Shown: in pieces, positions 1 to 11,167 of the stretch
Layout: each line of letters starts with the position of its first letter
How positions within the stretch are numbered: the stretch's first letter is position 1
Assembly (NCBI RefSeq): GCF_024679245.1
Contig: NC_090195.1
Location: 8,213,300 to 8,277,299, forward strand
Origin: Pseudorasbora parva
Taxonomy: Eukaryota; Chordata; Actinopteri; Cypriniformes; Gobionidae
DNA: 64,000 bases
Direction: 5' to 3'
Position numbers and translations under genes: made by a program
The notes under the pieces: generated by a model
Database searches by the model: none
Told to the model about the DNA's origin: nothing
The model's input: only the letters and a program-made list of their open reading frames with translations

Positions 1-1450
1 TCCAACCCTAATCAAACACTGAGCCAGCTAATCAAGCTCTCTAGGATCACTTGCAAATCACAAGCTGGAGCCGGTTAGATATACACTTTGCAGGGCAATG
101 GGTCTCCTGGAGCAAGGTTGAAGACCTTTGCCATAGAAGAGCCATTTTAGGTTCCTCAAAGAATATTTCAGTGAACAGTTACAATTCCCTTTTCCACCAA
201 AAATAACCTTTTGTGCAATGGAAAGAGTCTATGAAAGTTAAAAAGTTCTGTGTAGAATCATAGATGCCAATTAAGAACCTTTATTTTATAGGCCTTTCCT
301 TCAAGTCTTTTGCTTTTTTATCATCCTGTAAGAAGCAGTTCATGTATTGAGGTCAGAGGTTTATTCAAATCAATAACCTTAAGTATGAGTAATATTTAAA
401 GTGATACAGGTCTTCTAGAGTAACATTTACCAGATGTCCCATACTGCATCAGTCCTGTCACCGACTGTCTGAGCATTGCAGCTCTTTCACATGAGAGATC
501 TGTCGTGTCTCTCTCTGCAGCCGCAACTCCATTATAGGTAGAGGATGAGAAAAAAAAACCAGCTTGCTCTCTCTTCTCCTGTATCTCGCCGTTGCAGGCC
601 TCTTTGTATCTCTCTTACCGCTAATCTGTACCGACCAGCGTGAGCTCTCCTGTACGCCGGACTTCAGTTCCAACACTGCTCTGCAGTCTTCAGCTCGCAG
701 ATAGACGCAATTCCACCTGACTCCAGGCTTAACCTCATCAGAACTTTGTGGTGTTTAACAGGAAGTGGAAAGCCGGGAAAAAGGCCCTGAGCCGTAGCTC
801 ACAGAAAAGTGGAGCACTCTTTTAATAGTAAAGAAACACATTGATTCATGTTTGAATAACAGGGTAAAGGATTAGAGTCCGAAATAGAGAATAGAGACTA
901 CAGTAAAACCAGTCTCTAGGATCTCAAACAGAACTGGGAATGTTAGATAGGAACCGCATTAAGAAACATAGGAGGAAGGAGAGGCGGATAGAAGAGTTCT
1001 ATAAGGTCATTCTTTTAAAAAATGTCACCTGTTACAGTTGAGTTGTATAATATATAATATACATTTTTTATTGTTATTAGATTGGTGGTCGGTAAGATTT
1101 TTCTGTGATGGCAAATTGTCAGCATCATTACTTCTTACCAGTCTTCAGTGTCACACGATCCTTTAGAAATTCCTAATATGCTAAGATGGTTGTAGAGACC
1201 ATCTCTACAACCATGATACATTTATTTTCAGGATTCTTAGATGAATAGAACATTTTTTAATCTAATTAATTACATGATGTGTTAATCACAAATTAATCGC
1301 ATGTCAAATTTGGTTGAGAAATTACCCCCCAAAAAATGTTTTAAGTGCACACCATGAGCACAGTGCGCCGACTATTTTTCTGTTGTTAAACTAGTTAAAC
1401 TTGCACTGTGGGCTTTAGATCGTGTGCTTAGATTGTTAAAATAGGGCCTG
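1..1450. other. Unassigned non-coding sequence
   Basis: No convincing gene is seen. The 440-760 stretch is more GC-rich and lacks repeat character, but its short open frames have no recognisable motifs. A perfect small hairpin lies at 1186-1214. Confidence 0.5.
1186..1214. repeat. Perfect 13-bp hairpin
   Basis: The arm atggttgtagaga (1186-1198) and its exact complement (1202-1214) are separated by 3 nt. No flanking element was identified, so the function is unknown. Confidence 0.7.
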
Positions 1451-2023
1451 TTAAAGGGTTAGTTCACAGAAAAAAAGAAAATTCTGTCAATAATTACTTA
1501 CCCTAATGACGTTCGACACCTGTAAGACCTCCGTTCATCTTCGGAACACAAATAAAGATATTTTTGTTGAAATCCGATGTCTCAGAAAGGCTTTCATTGA
1601 CACCAATGTCATTTCCTCTCTCAAGACCCATAAAGGCACTAAAGACGGCGTTACAAAGCCCATCTCACTACAGCGGCTCTACAATAACTTTATGAAGCGA
1701 CGAGAATAGATTTTGTGCGCACAAAAAATAAATAACCACTTTTCAACAAAGTTTCAAACTGTTATGAATTCTCATCTCTTCATAAAGTTATTGTAGAGTC
1801 ACTGTAGTGAGATGGGCTTTGTAACGCTGTCTTTAGTGCCTTTATGGGTCTTGAGAGAGGAAATGACATTGGTGTCAATGAAAGCCTTTCTGAGCCGTCG
1901 GATTTCAACAAAAATATCTTCATTTGTGTTCTGAAGATGAACGGAGGTCGTACGGGTGTCGAACAACATTAGGGTAAGTAATTAATGAGAGAATTTTCAT
2001 TTTTGGGTGAACTAACCCTTTAA
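1451..2023. mobile_element. TTAA-flanked foldback MITE (family T, copy 1)
   Basis: The ends read ttaaagggttagttca and tgaactaaccctttaa. The two halves (about 1451-1710 and 1770-2023) are near-perfect inverted copies, so the whole element can fold into one long hairpin. There is no transposase. An apparent 67-codon frame at 1506-1709 belongs to the MITE arm and recurs almost unchanged in the copy near 52.2 kb, so it is not a gene. The TTAA ends fit piggyBac- or Kolobok-type target use. That assignment is inferred and supported by the copy at 56888-57226. Confidence 0.85.
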
Positions 2024-3568
2024 GTCATTCATTAGATTCGTTCAAACAGCTGATTCCTTCTGGAATGAATTAAATGGCTCTCTTTATGAATGGGCCATTG
2101 AATCATTGGTTCACTCGATTGACTTGCTCAAAACATGGATTCCTTTTAAAAATGATGCACCGCTGTGTGTTGCTCTGGCTTCATAGGTGATGTTTTCATT
2201 GGCAAGTTTGAGCAAAAGCAGTCAATATTGCGTCTAAAATAAAACATATAATATTAATTTCTTATTTACTGAACTCATGTATAAAATCAATATCACATTT
2301 GCACTCATGCTATTCGAGACAAAAACATCACTTGTGTGATATTGCGCTCGTAACTCGTGTGATATTGCTTTACTATATCATATAGTATAAATATGAGGCA
2401 ATATGGTGCATTTTTGTCCTGATATTTTGCATTTTTTGGCCATTCTAACTGCATTCTTTAGGCTTCATCACAGTGAGTTATTGCCATAATTTATGTTCAC
2501 CACCAATCAACTTTATGAAATGTAGGATGAAATACTATAGGTCTGGAGCAGGGCGAGTGCGTTGCAAAATTTTAAACATCTCCTATTAGTCTTTTTACGT
2601 TTCCACAATGCTCTGCAGGGCTCAAGAGAGGAGTAATGCGCCCAACATAACACCAGAAATGTCCAGCTAACATGTAAGATCTGTCTTGACCCTATGCATC
2701 TTTATTTTCATGGCGACTAGGCAGGTTATCAAGGATTGTTTGGCAGTATGCTGGAGGGAGGTTAGTCAGGGGGGCATTTTGGCGGGGTGGGGGCTGGTGA
2801 GGAGGGGTTGTAATATGACAATGATTGGTAGAAGTGCTTTATCCTTAGGCCAGCTCCATTTTTAGGCCTGCTCCCTAATGTTCACTGATCCGGGTGCAGA
2901 TGGCACATTCTTTCTCTTTCTGGTCTGCCAAGTGTTAGCACTCCAGTAGCTTGGCAGGTAGCCTGCTGCAACATGACTTTGATCCACTGCGACCTTTTAA
3001 CAAATTCTCAATTTTCTCACTGGCTGCGGAGAGAGTGAAAGAGAGAGGGAGAGAAGGGGGGATCTATTTGTAAGCCGTTTTTTTCCCCTTTGCTGTCTCC
3101 TCCTCCTTTTATTTGCTTGGACCAGGAAGAGTCTCCCTGGCAACATATCAATGTCGGCTGTCTATTGGAGAGCTGTCTCCTTGCGTTGATACAGCACACT
3201 CTTAATTTACCCTTTCTGCTCAATGGGAAAGTAAAAGACTGCATTTCTCACGTGCTCAAAGAGAGAGACTAAATACAGCTTGGGAGATGAAGCCTTTCAG
3301 AAAAATATTGTTTTCAGGTTTAGAGAATGTGTTCTACTGAACAAAGGTCATTTAGCATTAATGGGATAATCAGTGAACAGTTAACATTGTGGCAGGAAAA
3401 GTTCAAGGCAAGCATATGTGGGGGAGGATTTCAGACCAATGAGATTTCACTGTGGGCGGGGCTATGTAGCAACATGACAAAAATAGAAAGGCGCATTTCA
3501 TTAAACCTGTCAAGAACGTGCCCAAATCATATTTTAGTCTAAAAGTAAATCAAATTTTACATAAAGAA
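2024..3568. other. Unassigned sequence, partly GC-richer (2640-3260)
   Basis: No gene or repeat family was recognised. Short open frames around 3017-3542 overlap on both strands and carry no motif. The 2640-3260 stretch is low in obvious repeats and could be conserved non-coding DNA, which cannot be tested here. Confidence 0.4.
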
Positions 3569-4892
3569 TAGGGATGCATGATATATCGGTCACCATATTG
3601 GTAATGTTATTGTTATCATTATCGGCCCGATAAGAAAATTTGGTCAATGTATTAAACAATGCTCGACAATAACACTTGTCTGGGACAATTGGATTTTTTG
3701 AAGAGGCAAGATACAAAATATAATTTCATTTGCCGAACCAGAAAAGTATCCTGATTAACTCCGTGAACCCTGTTCAGGGTCCGGAATGACATCGTCATGT
3801 ATATACTTTCCATTTTAAATGTCTGTGGAGGAGCTCTGATGTCATATCGAGAGGCAACGTGGGGGAGAGGACGCTGGCGTTGTCTGTTCGCCGCTTCTCC
3901 ACCCACAAATCATGTTAATGTACTATTAGATTTAGATTTTATTTTATTTCCTTATGTTTGTGACTAGTCTAACAGTCAGAGCTACAATTGCGACTGTTGC
4001 TGATTGCTGGCAGCCACTGAGAGGACGTTGTTCGTCGTTTCGCCGTTTTCCACCGCTTCTCTAATGTTTATGTTTGAATTGCTGCGGTTGGTTCTGGTTT
4101 GGAGGACATTTGATGTTTCTCGGCGCGGCTGCTCACTGGTGGTCTCCCTCAGGCTTGAGCTGCATGATGTTGGGATGTTCCGCTTCTCGGCTGCGCCGCT
4201 GTTCCGTCCTGCATTGCGGCCATGGAGCGGCTTGGACTTCTGCGCCGACCCCGGTGTGTCCACAGAAGTGGTTATTACAGCTTAGACAACATATACTTTT
4301 GTTTATGACTTTTAGCAGTGTTTTATGTAACCTCAAAGGGTTTCCTGTAAAATGACACCCACATTTTGAACTTAGACCACTGTATGGAAAGCTTTTCAAT
4401 TTGGGCCAAATCCAGGCGGAAATCCCAAAAAATGGTCTTTGAGTTTAAGTTGTTAAAATGTCAATAACAAAATATAACTAGGGAATCACAAAAATACGTG
4501 AATGATTCTGCATTCATTTAGTGTAAGTGGTGATAGATAGTGAATTACAATATAATATATAATAGGGCTGGGCGATATGACGAAATATATCGTCTGGACG
4601 ATAGAAAATGTCTATCGTTTTATATAAGGCTCTATCGCTTATGCCACGATAAGGCGTTTACGGCAGAATTTTACGTCAAGATGCACCTCACGCCACGGCA
4701 TGCCCATGCACGCTAGAATACATAAACAAACATGGAGGAAGACGGTAGTAGACGCGGTTCAGACCAGGGTAATTCTCAGAGTAATTATGCCAGAATAGTG
4801 GTATAAGCGCTCAAAACAAACTTCAGACACAGACGCTGCAACTGGGTTTTACGTGTGGCACACCATATATTGAAATATTTTAATGGCAGGTG

Positions 4893-5825
<933 letters not shown>

Positions 5826-6389
5826 GGCAGGTGGTCTTACTTAAAAAGGGTTCTAAATAAAATAAAAATATAGTCCATACTACCTTTATTTGTTTTGTAT
5901 ATCATTTCAAAGTGCATTTCCACATTGCAATTTTGTATAGACTATTCATAAACTGAATTAACAGAAAAATTGCTATATCGTTATGTATATCGGGATATCA
6001 AATGAGCTATATCGGGATATGAAATTTTGGCCATATCGCCCAGCCCTAATATATAATGTACTGACGGTAACAAGGTTGTGCTGTTGAGGCTCGTGTAGCC
6101 TCATGAGGAGAAATGGAAACAAATGAGCACTGCTCAGTATAAACTCAGTAACATACTGAGGTAAACATTCTAAATGCTATGTTTTTATATTTATAACATA
6201 CGATACAGTTAAGCATATATTATTAATTATAATAGCATATTATATTTAAAACAATTAGGCAAAAATGCCCTTTATAAAGATTAAAAAATCATATATATGT
6301 CAAAGCTTAATGAACAATAATGAGAATATTGGTTCAGAAAAAAATATATTTACAACATAAAACATTTTTCTGGACAAGCATTTTTTTTA

Positions 6390-6793
6390 TAGCCTAGAAA
6401 TCTAGACGCACCCTAGCGGCAGCAAATATAATCTGCCGCGAGTTTTGTCTAGCAACTCTCCATACTCTTCTGAGCTGTAAAAACCAAACTCTGGTCAGGC
6501 CAATCACATCGTGTATAGAGTCGGTGGGCGGGGCCATAATGACGACGGCCGAGTTGCGTTTGCGTGCTTCTAGTAAACACAGAGGCTGTCGAACGGCGGT
6601 CTTTCGAATCAGCTTTGATCGCGACTCTGGAAGACTCTGAGAAAAGAACAAACAACGGCACTGAAGTCATTCTTAAAAGGCGAAGATGTGTTTAGAGTTT
6701 TGCCGACCGGATATGGCGAAAGATTAATCTGTCAACTAGCTCCGCTTCACCTTCATTGCTCTGGTTGGTTGTAGCGCTATCCTATCGCGTGCA
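6390..6793 (-). mobile_element. Truncated MITE, family B
   Basis: It begins tagcctagaaatctagac and matches, in reverse orientation, the fuller copy at 31866-32396. The far end (about 115 bp of the full copy) is missing. It lies inside the hAT-like element 3569-7028. The ORFs at 6394-6670 are repeat-derived. Confidence 0.75.
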
Positions 6794-7151
6794 GCGGCCA
6801 AAATACAATTATGTGCAACATGTGCAGCGTATAGTCAACATAAAGTTATAATGAGAATATTATTATTGTGTTGCTTGGGACAGGATTTTAATGGTAAGAC
6901 TTTTGTTTTTGTAATCAGACTCTCAAAAATGATATAGAAATTTGGATTTATCTGCTAATATATCGGTTGGCTTTCAAATAAAGGTAATTATCGGCATTGG
7001 CCCAAATTTCCATATATATGCATCCCTAATAAAGAAGTGTGGGTTAATTACGACAATTTTTTATTTTTTTTGGACAATAAACAAATTTTTCTCTGACTAT
7101 AATTAGAATAATTCAGAGTAGAATCTCCTAATCATTAATACTACTACATCT

Positions 7152-7433
<282 letters not shown>

Positions 7434-7475
7434 AATTCAATAACTTAGTGTGACAATATTCAAACTAAAATATAT

Positions 7476-7477
<2 letters not shown>

Positions 7478-7508
<31 letters not shown>
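7478..7508. repeat. (TA)n microsatellite
   Basis: A short TA tract about 50 bp downstream of the long CA repeat. Confidence 0.95.
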
Positions 7509-7519
<11 letters not shown>

Positions 7520-8787
7520 GGTATATTTTTAGTGTGAATATTGTTGAGATGTTGTATGTTTTGTATGATTCAGCAGGAAACAAAGCAACCAATCTGTCTT
7601 TTTGTGTAGCTTCACACTGTCATACACACTTTCATTCCCGCTTTCTGCTTAATTACAGCTGGTGATGAGGGAGATGCGCAGTAGGGAAACTAGATGTGTG
7701 ATGAAAAGGTTTTCCCTCAGCTTCTCCGAGTTGTCCTACTTGTGGACATTTCCGATGGCTCTCTGGCCTGTCCACATCGAAATGATAATCTGACCTGAAT
7801 ACATTATTAATTCCAATTTTACTGTGATTCTGTTTACCATGTCGGGTTCATGACAGAGGGCAGATAGGTGCTCTGCTGTAAATGTGTCCGCAGTGGCCCT
7901 CATCTTCAGCAGACACGGAGGCGAAGGGAAGGTTAAACGCAAACTGTTTCTCCTTCCGGCAGCTTGTGTTGATTCAGGACTCAGTGATATTTGCTGTGCT
8001 GGTGTGAGTGCCTTGCCATGACAGCTCTGTAATTCCCAAAAAGGTCTCAGCCCGCTGACTGCTGGGAGCTCGGAATAAAACCCTCACCATTAATTACTCT
8101 GAGAGTCATCTTCTTGGCCCCCAGCCATCCGTGGCCCCACCTGCTCTGTGTCTAATGTCACGCAGTGGGGCTTTTTCCGCAGAGCCGGCCGGGGAGGGGG
8201 TCCGATCTGTCCCGGTCAGTCCAGATCCTCCTGCTGCTCGTCTGACAAAAATATCTGCCTCGTCGTGATCATGCAGGATGCCAAGCAGTGGCTCAAAATC
8301 AGGCTGAGGAGATGTTTTGTGGCAGACGGGAGGAGATTTTTTTTCAGTGTGATATGCCATGTCCAGAGCTGTGAAACACTCACGCAAGAGCATCACAACA
8401 CATCTCAGAGGAATAACTCTCGTTTTCATAGCTGAAACACATTTAAAAATCACTTTTGGAACAGAAAATAAAATGTAAACCAGTCTTAAAATCATTCACA
8501 ATTAACAGACAAAATTCCTTGACATCATATGGCCTTTTTTGGTGAAAGTGTTGCCAAGTCTGCAGGATTCCCGCACCCCCCTTGGAATGCGATTAGGCTA
8601 GTTTTTGGCCATAATTGGCCAGGTTTTGAAAAGCAATTAGACTGGTTTTGTTACACAAACCTGGCAACCTTGATTGGTGACATGGTGTTGCTATGTGGTT
8701 GCTAGGGTGTTCTTTCTGGCCCAGCATTAGCTTACCTACCCAAGTGTTTATCTCTTATGAAAAAGTACACTTTTAAAAAGAAAAGAA
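7509..8787. other. Unassigned low-repeat sequence
   Basis: 7580-8440 is compositionally complex with no recognised repeat and no convincing exon. It could be conserved non-coding DNA. The motif ggttgctagggtgtt near 8698 is a short dispersed fish repeat, also present near 48590. Confidence 0.4.
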
Positions 8788-9366
8788 TATAGACTGGGTA
8801 AACCCAGCCTGATCTGCTGGCGATTTGATTTCACCCTGCAGCTCAGGTTTAACCTGGGAAAACCCAGAACACTTCCGGCAAATTTAGATTTGCTCAGCAA
8901 GTAGTCTGGCAAAGAGCTCATTCAAGCCCTTTTCTAATCCGTCGAAATCGCGGCACCAATCAGAAACGTTGGGGCGGGTTTTACACGATGACGACAGCGC
9001 AGTGACGGTGAAGCAGGATGCCGCCATGGAACATCAGCTATCGCGTCTGTTTTAAGCGATTTCAACTTTTCCTTTTCATTATAACCGTAGCAAAGAACAA
9101 CACTCGGCTACCAAATGTGGATTACACCGGCTACTTTTATGAGGAGGATGGGGAGTGTGATCATACACACAGCAGCTCTGGATCTGGCCTTTCTGTGCTT
9201 ATTTCCTCACACTAGATCTAGTAGTCATGTAAATAATTGTAAATAAATTACTAGCGTAACTATGCTCAAGTATGAAAATGTTCTGAAACATCTGAAATAA
9301 TTGAATTTGAATAAGGTTTGTGAGACATAATTTTCCAAAGACTCCTCAATATTATGAGAATGGTCT
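8788..9366. mobile_element. Left part of a MITE-like repeat interrupted by the DIRS element
   Basis: Low-confidence call. The segment contains a GC-rich block with cacgatgacgacag near 8980, and the right flank of the DIRS element contains the related cacgatgacggacag near 14850. The right flank also resembles family A (gattggttg...ctatccaattg). This suggests the DIRS element landed inside an older MITE of that general class whose ends lie near 8790 and 15040. Confidence 0.35.
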
Positions 9367-9387
9367 GTTCCCTTTCGGGGAACTCGA
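9367..9387 (+). repeat. DIRS left terminal extension
   Basis: Sequence unique to the left end, folding as gttcc...ggaac. Its complement forms the first half of the internal complementary region. Confidence 0.85.
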
Positions 9388-9543
9388 GCTGCGTCGAAAC
9401 GCTGTGAGAACGCCTCTGTTTAAATGCGTCGTGAAGCGCCTGTAGAACCATTCCATCGGAAAAAAGATCGATCGTCGGCGTGATGACGTCATCGACCGGA
9501 AGCTATAAAACGTCCGTGAAAACAAACAGGAACTAGCTTCTGA
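9388..9543 (+). repeat. DIRS left inverted terminal repeat
   Basis: 156 bp matching the reverse complement of 14534-14689 with about one mismatch near 9537. It contains a palindromic CRE/ATF site and a TATA box, so it probably serves as the 5' promoter. Confidence 0.95.
9484..9510 (+). promoter_or_regulatory. CRE/ATF site plus TATA box in left ITR
   Basis: TGACGTCA lies at 9484-9491 and TATAAAA at 9504-9510, about 175 bp upstream of the gag ATG. This arrangement fits a core polymerase II promoter with a CREB/ATF-family site. The factor assignment is by motif only. Confidence 0.6.
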
Positions 9544-9685
9544 GCCTTCAGCAAGCGATCTGTGTGAACCTGTCTGTCTATTTGGTGTTTTTGTCTGTCT
9601 ATTATACAAGAAAGCAGAGATTTTCCACCCTTTTTGTTAAATATTACATATATTAACAGAAAAAAGAGAAAATAATTAGATAGAA

Positions 9686-11167
9686 ATGGCGAGTGAAAGC
9701 AGCAATTTCAGAAAGTGTGTTCCTCCCTGCCCACGCTACATCACGGGCGGGGACACACATCTTCTCTGTGTTGCATGCTTGGGAGCGCAGCATGCCCAGG
9801 CAGCCCTCGAGGGGGCTGCTTGCGAGCACTGTGAGCGTATGCCACTGAGAACGCTGCGCTCCCGCCGGGCACTCTTCGAGGAGGGTGCCTCGGCTCGTGT
9901 TCCCCGCGGCTCTGGTCCCGCTGCCGCCGAGGCGGAGCGGAGGCTGCAGTCGTGGGGATCACAATTGGATGTTGCAGAGGGGTTAGAGACGGGCGCTGCC
10001 TTATCTCTGCCCTCACCTGCTCCATCCAGCGGTTCTTCTCGGGGCATGGAAGCACGCATGGCGGTTTCTTCCCCCCCGAGAGAGCCGCCGGTACTTCATC
10101 TGTCCAGCTCTGAGGAGGTGGACGTTGAAAGTATCGATACTGAAGATTCGCCACTTCAGTCCCCTGCTAGTGAGGAGCTAGTTGAGGTTTTGACGCGAGC
10201 AGTGGCCAGATTAAACATCGACTGGCCCACTGAAAGATCTGAGGCAGGAAGAAAACGTCATAGTAAGCTAGACGAACGCTTCCTGCCGTCTCGCGCTTCA
10301 GAACCTCAGCGACGGGGCCTGCCGTTCTTCCACGATTTGCACACCGAGGTGGCAAGATCGTGGAAGAGACCGGCTTCATATCGTGTCTTCAGCCCGCAGA
10401 CTTCGGTCTACAGCAACATTTGCGGGCTGAGACAGTATGGTTATGGGGCGATGCCAAAGGTTGAAGAGACGCTTGCGAGCCATCTCTCGCCTTCCTCGGC
10501 ATCGTCCCTGAAGGCCCCGACTTTACCCACCAGACCTCTAAAAACAACGTCGGCGATGGTGGGTAAAGCGTACTCGGCGGCGGGTCAAGCGGCTGCATGC
10601 CTGCACACGATGGCTATCGTGCAGGCATACCAGGCTGACCTGCTAAGGGATTTGGACGGTAGTGATGCTGTGGGGGGTGATATTATCGCTGAATTAAGAT
10701 CGTCAGCCGATCTAGCTCTCCGGGCCACCAAGGAGACGGCCAGATGTGTGGGCCGCTCCATGGCAGCATTGGTGGCTACGGAGAGGCATCTATGGTTGAA
10801 CCCCACAGACATCAAGGAGAGGGAGAAAGCCTTTCTGCTTGATGCGCCGCTTTCTCCTGGAGGCCTCTTCGGTGACGCAGTTCACACTGTCACCGAGAGG
10901 TTCCAGGAGTCGAAAAAGCAAGCTGCGGCGCTCAAGCAGTTCCTCCCTCTCCGGGTCCAGGTCCCTGGGGCTGCTGCTGATACCACCAAGCAGCCCAAGC
11001 CGAGTACGAGCTCCTCCTACAGGGCTCAGCAGAAACAGAGCGTCGCTGCCCGAGCTCCCCCTCAGCGTGGGGACGAGGGGCGGCGCTCTCAGACGAGGCC
11101 TTCGAGGGGCAGGGCTGATCTGCGGACAGTCCTGATCGCCAAGAAGGCCTCGTCGAAGCGTTCCTGA
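9686..11167 (+). CDS. DIRS gag-like ORF1 protein, 493 aa
   Basis: This is the first long frame of the DIRS element, in the position of the putative structural (Gag-like) protein thought to bind element RNA. The start ATG has a favourable context (g at -3, G at +4) and is the first in-frame ATG after the promoter. The N-terminus has a Cys/His cluster resembling a zinc-binding module: C11, C15, H25, C28, C31, H36, C46, H48 and C49. The middle is acidic and Ser/Pro-rich. The C-terminal 70 residues are basic and Gln/Ser/Arg-rich, consistent with nucleic-acid binding. It ends in tcc-tga-c at 11162-11168, inside a strong hairpin. The following frame stays open, and the +1 frame is the RT frame, so recoding here is plausible. 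The function is inferred from position and composition; no enzymatic motif was seen. Confidence 0.88.
   Translation: MASESSNFRKCVPPCPRYITGGDTHLLCVACLGAQHAQAALEGAACEHCERMPLRTLRSRRALFEEGASARVPRGSGPAAAEAERRLQSWGSQLDVAEGLETGAALSLPSPAPSSGSSRGMEARMAVSSPPREPPVLHLSSSEEVDVESIDTEDSPLQSPASEELVEVLTRAVARLNIDWPTERSEAGRKRHSKLDERFLPSRASEPQRRGLPFFHDLHTEVARSWKRPASYRVFSPQTSVYSNICGLRQYGYGAMPKVEETLASHLSPSSASSLKAPTLPTRPLKTTSAMVGKAYSAAGQAAACLHTMAIVQAYQADLLRDLDGSDAVGGDIIAELRSSADLALRATKETARCVGRSMAALVATERHLWLNPTDIKEREKAFLLDAPLSPGGLFGDAVHTVTERFQESKKQAAALKQFLPLRVQVPGAAADTTKQPKPSTSSSYRAQQKQSVAARAPPQRGDEGRRSQTRPSRGRADLRTVLIAKKASSKRS

Noticed and set aside
4004..4399. Overlapping open frames on both strands in the outer hAT-like element
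   Set aside because: No transposase motif, and mutually overlapping frames of similar length; typical of chance openness in a GC-richer stretch.
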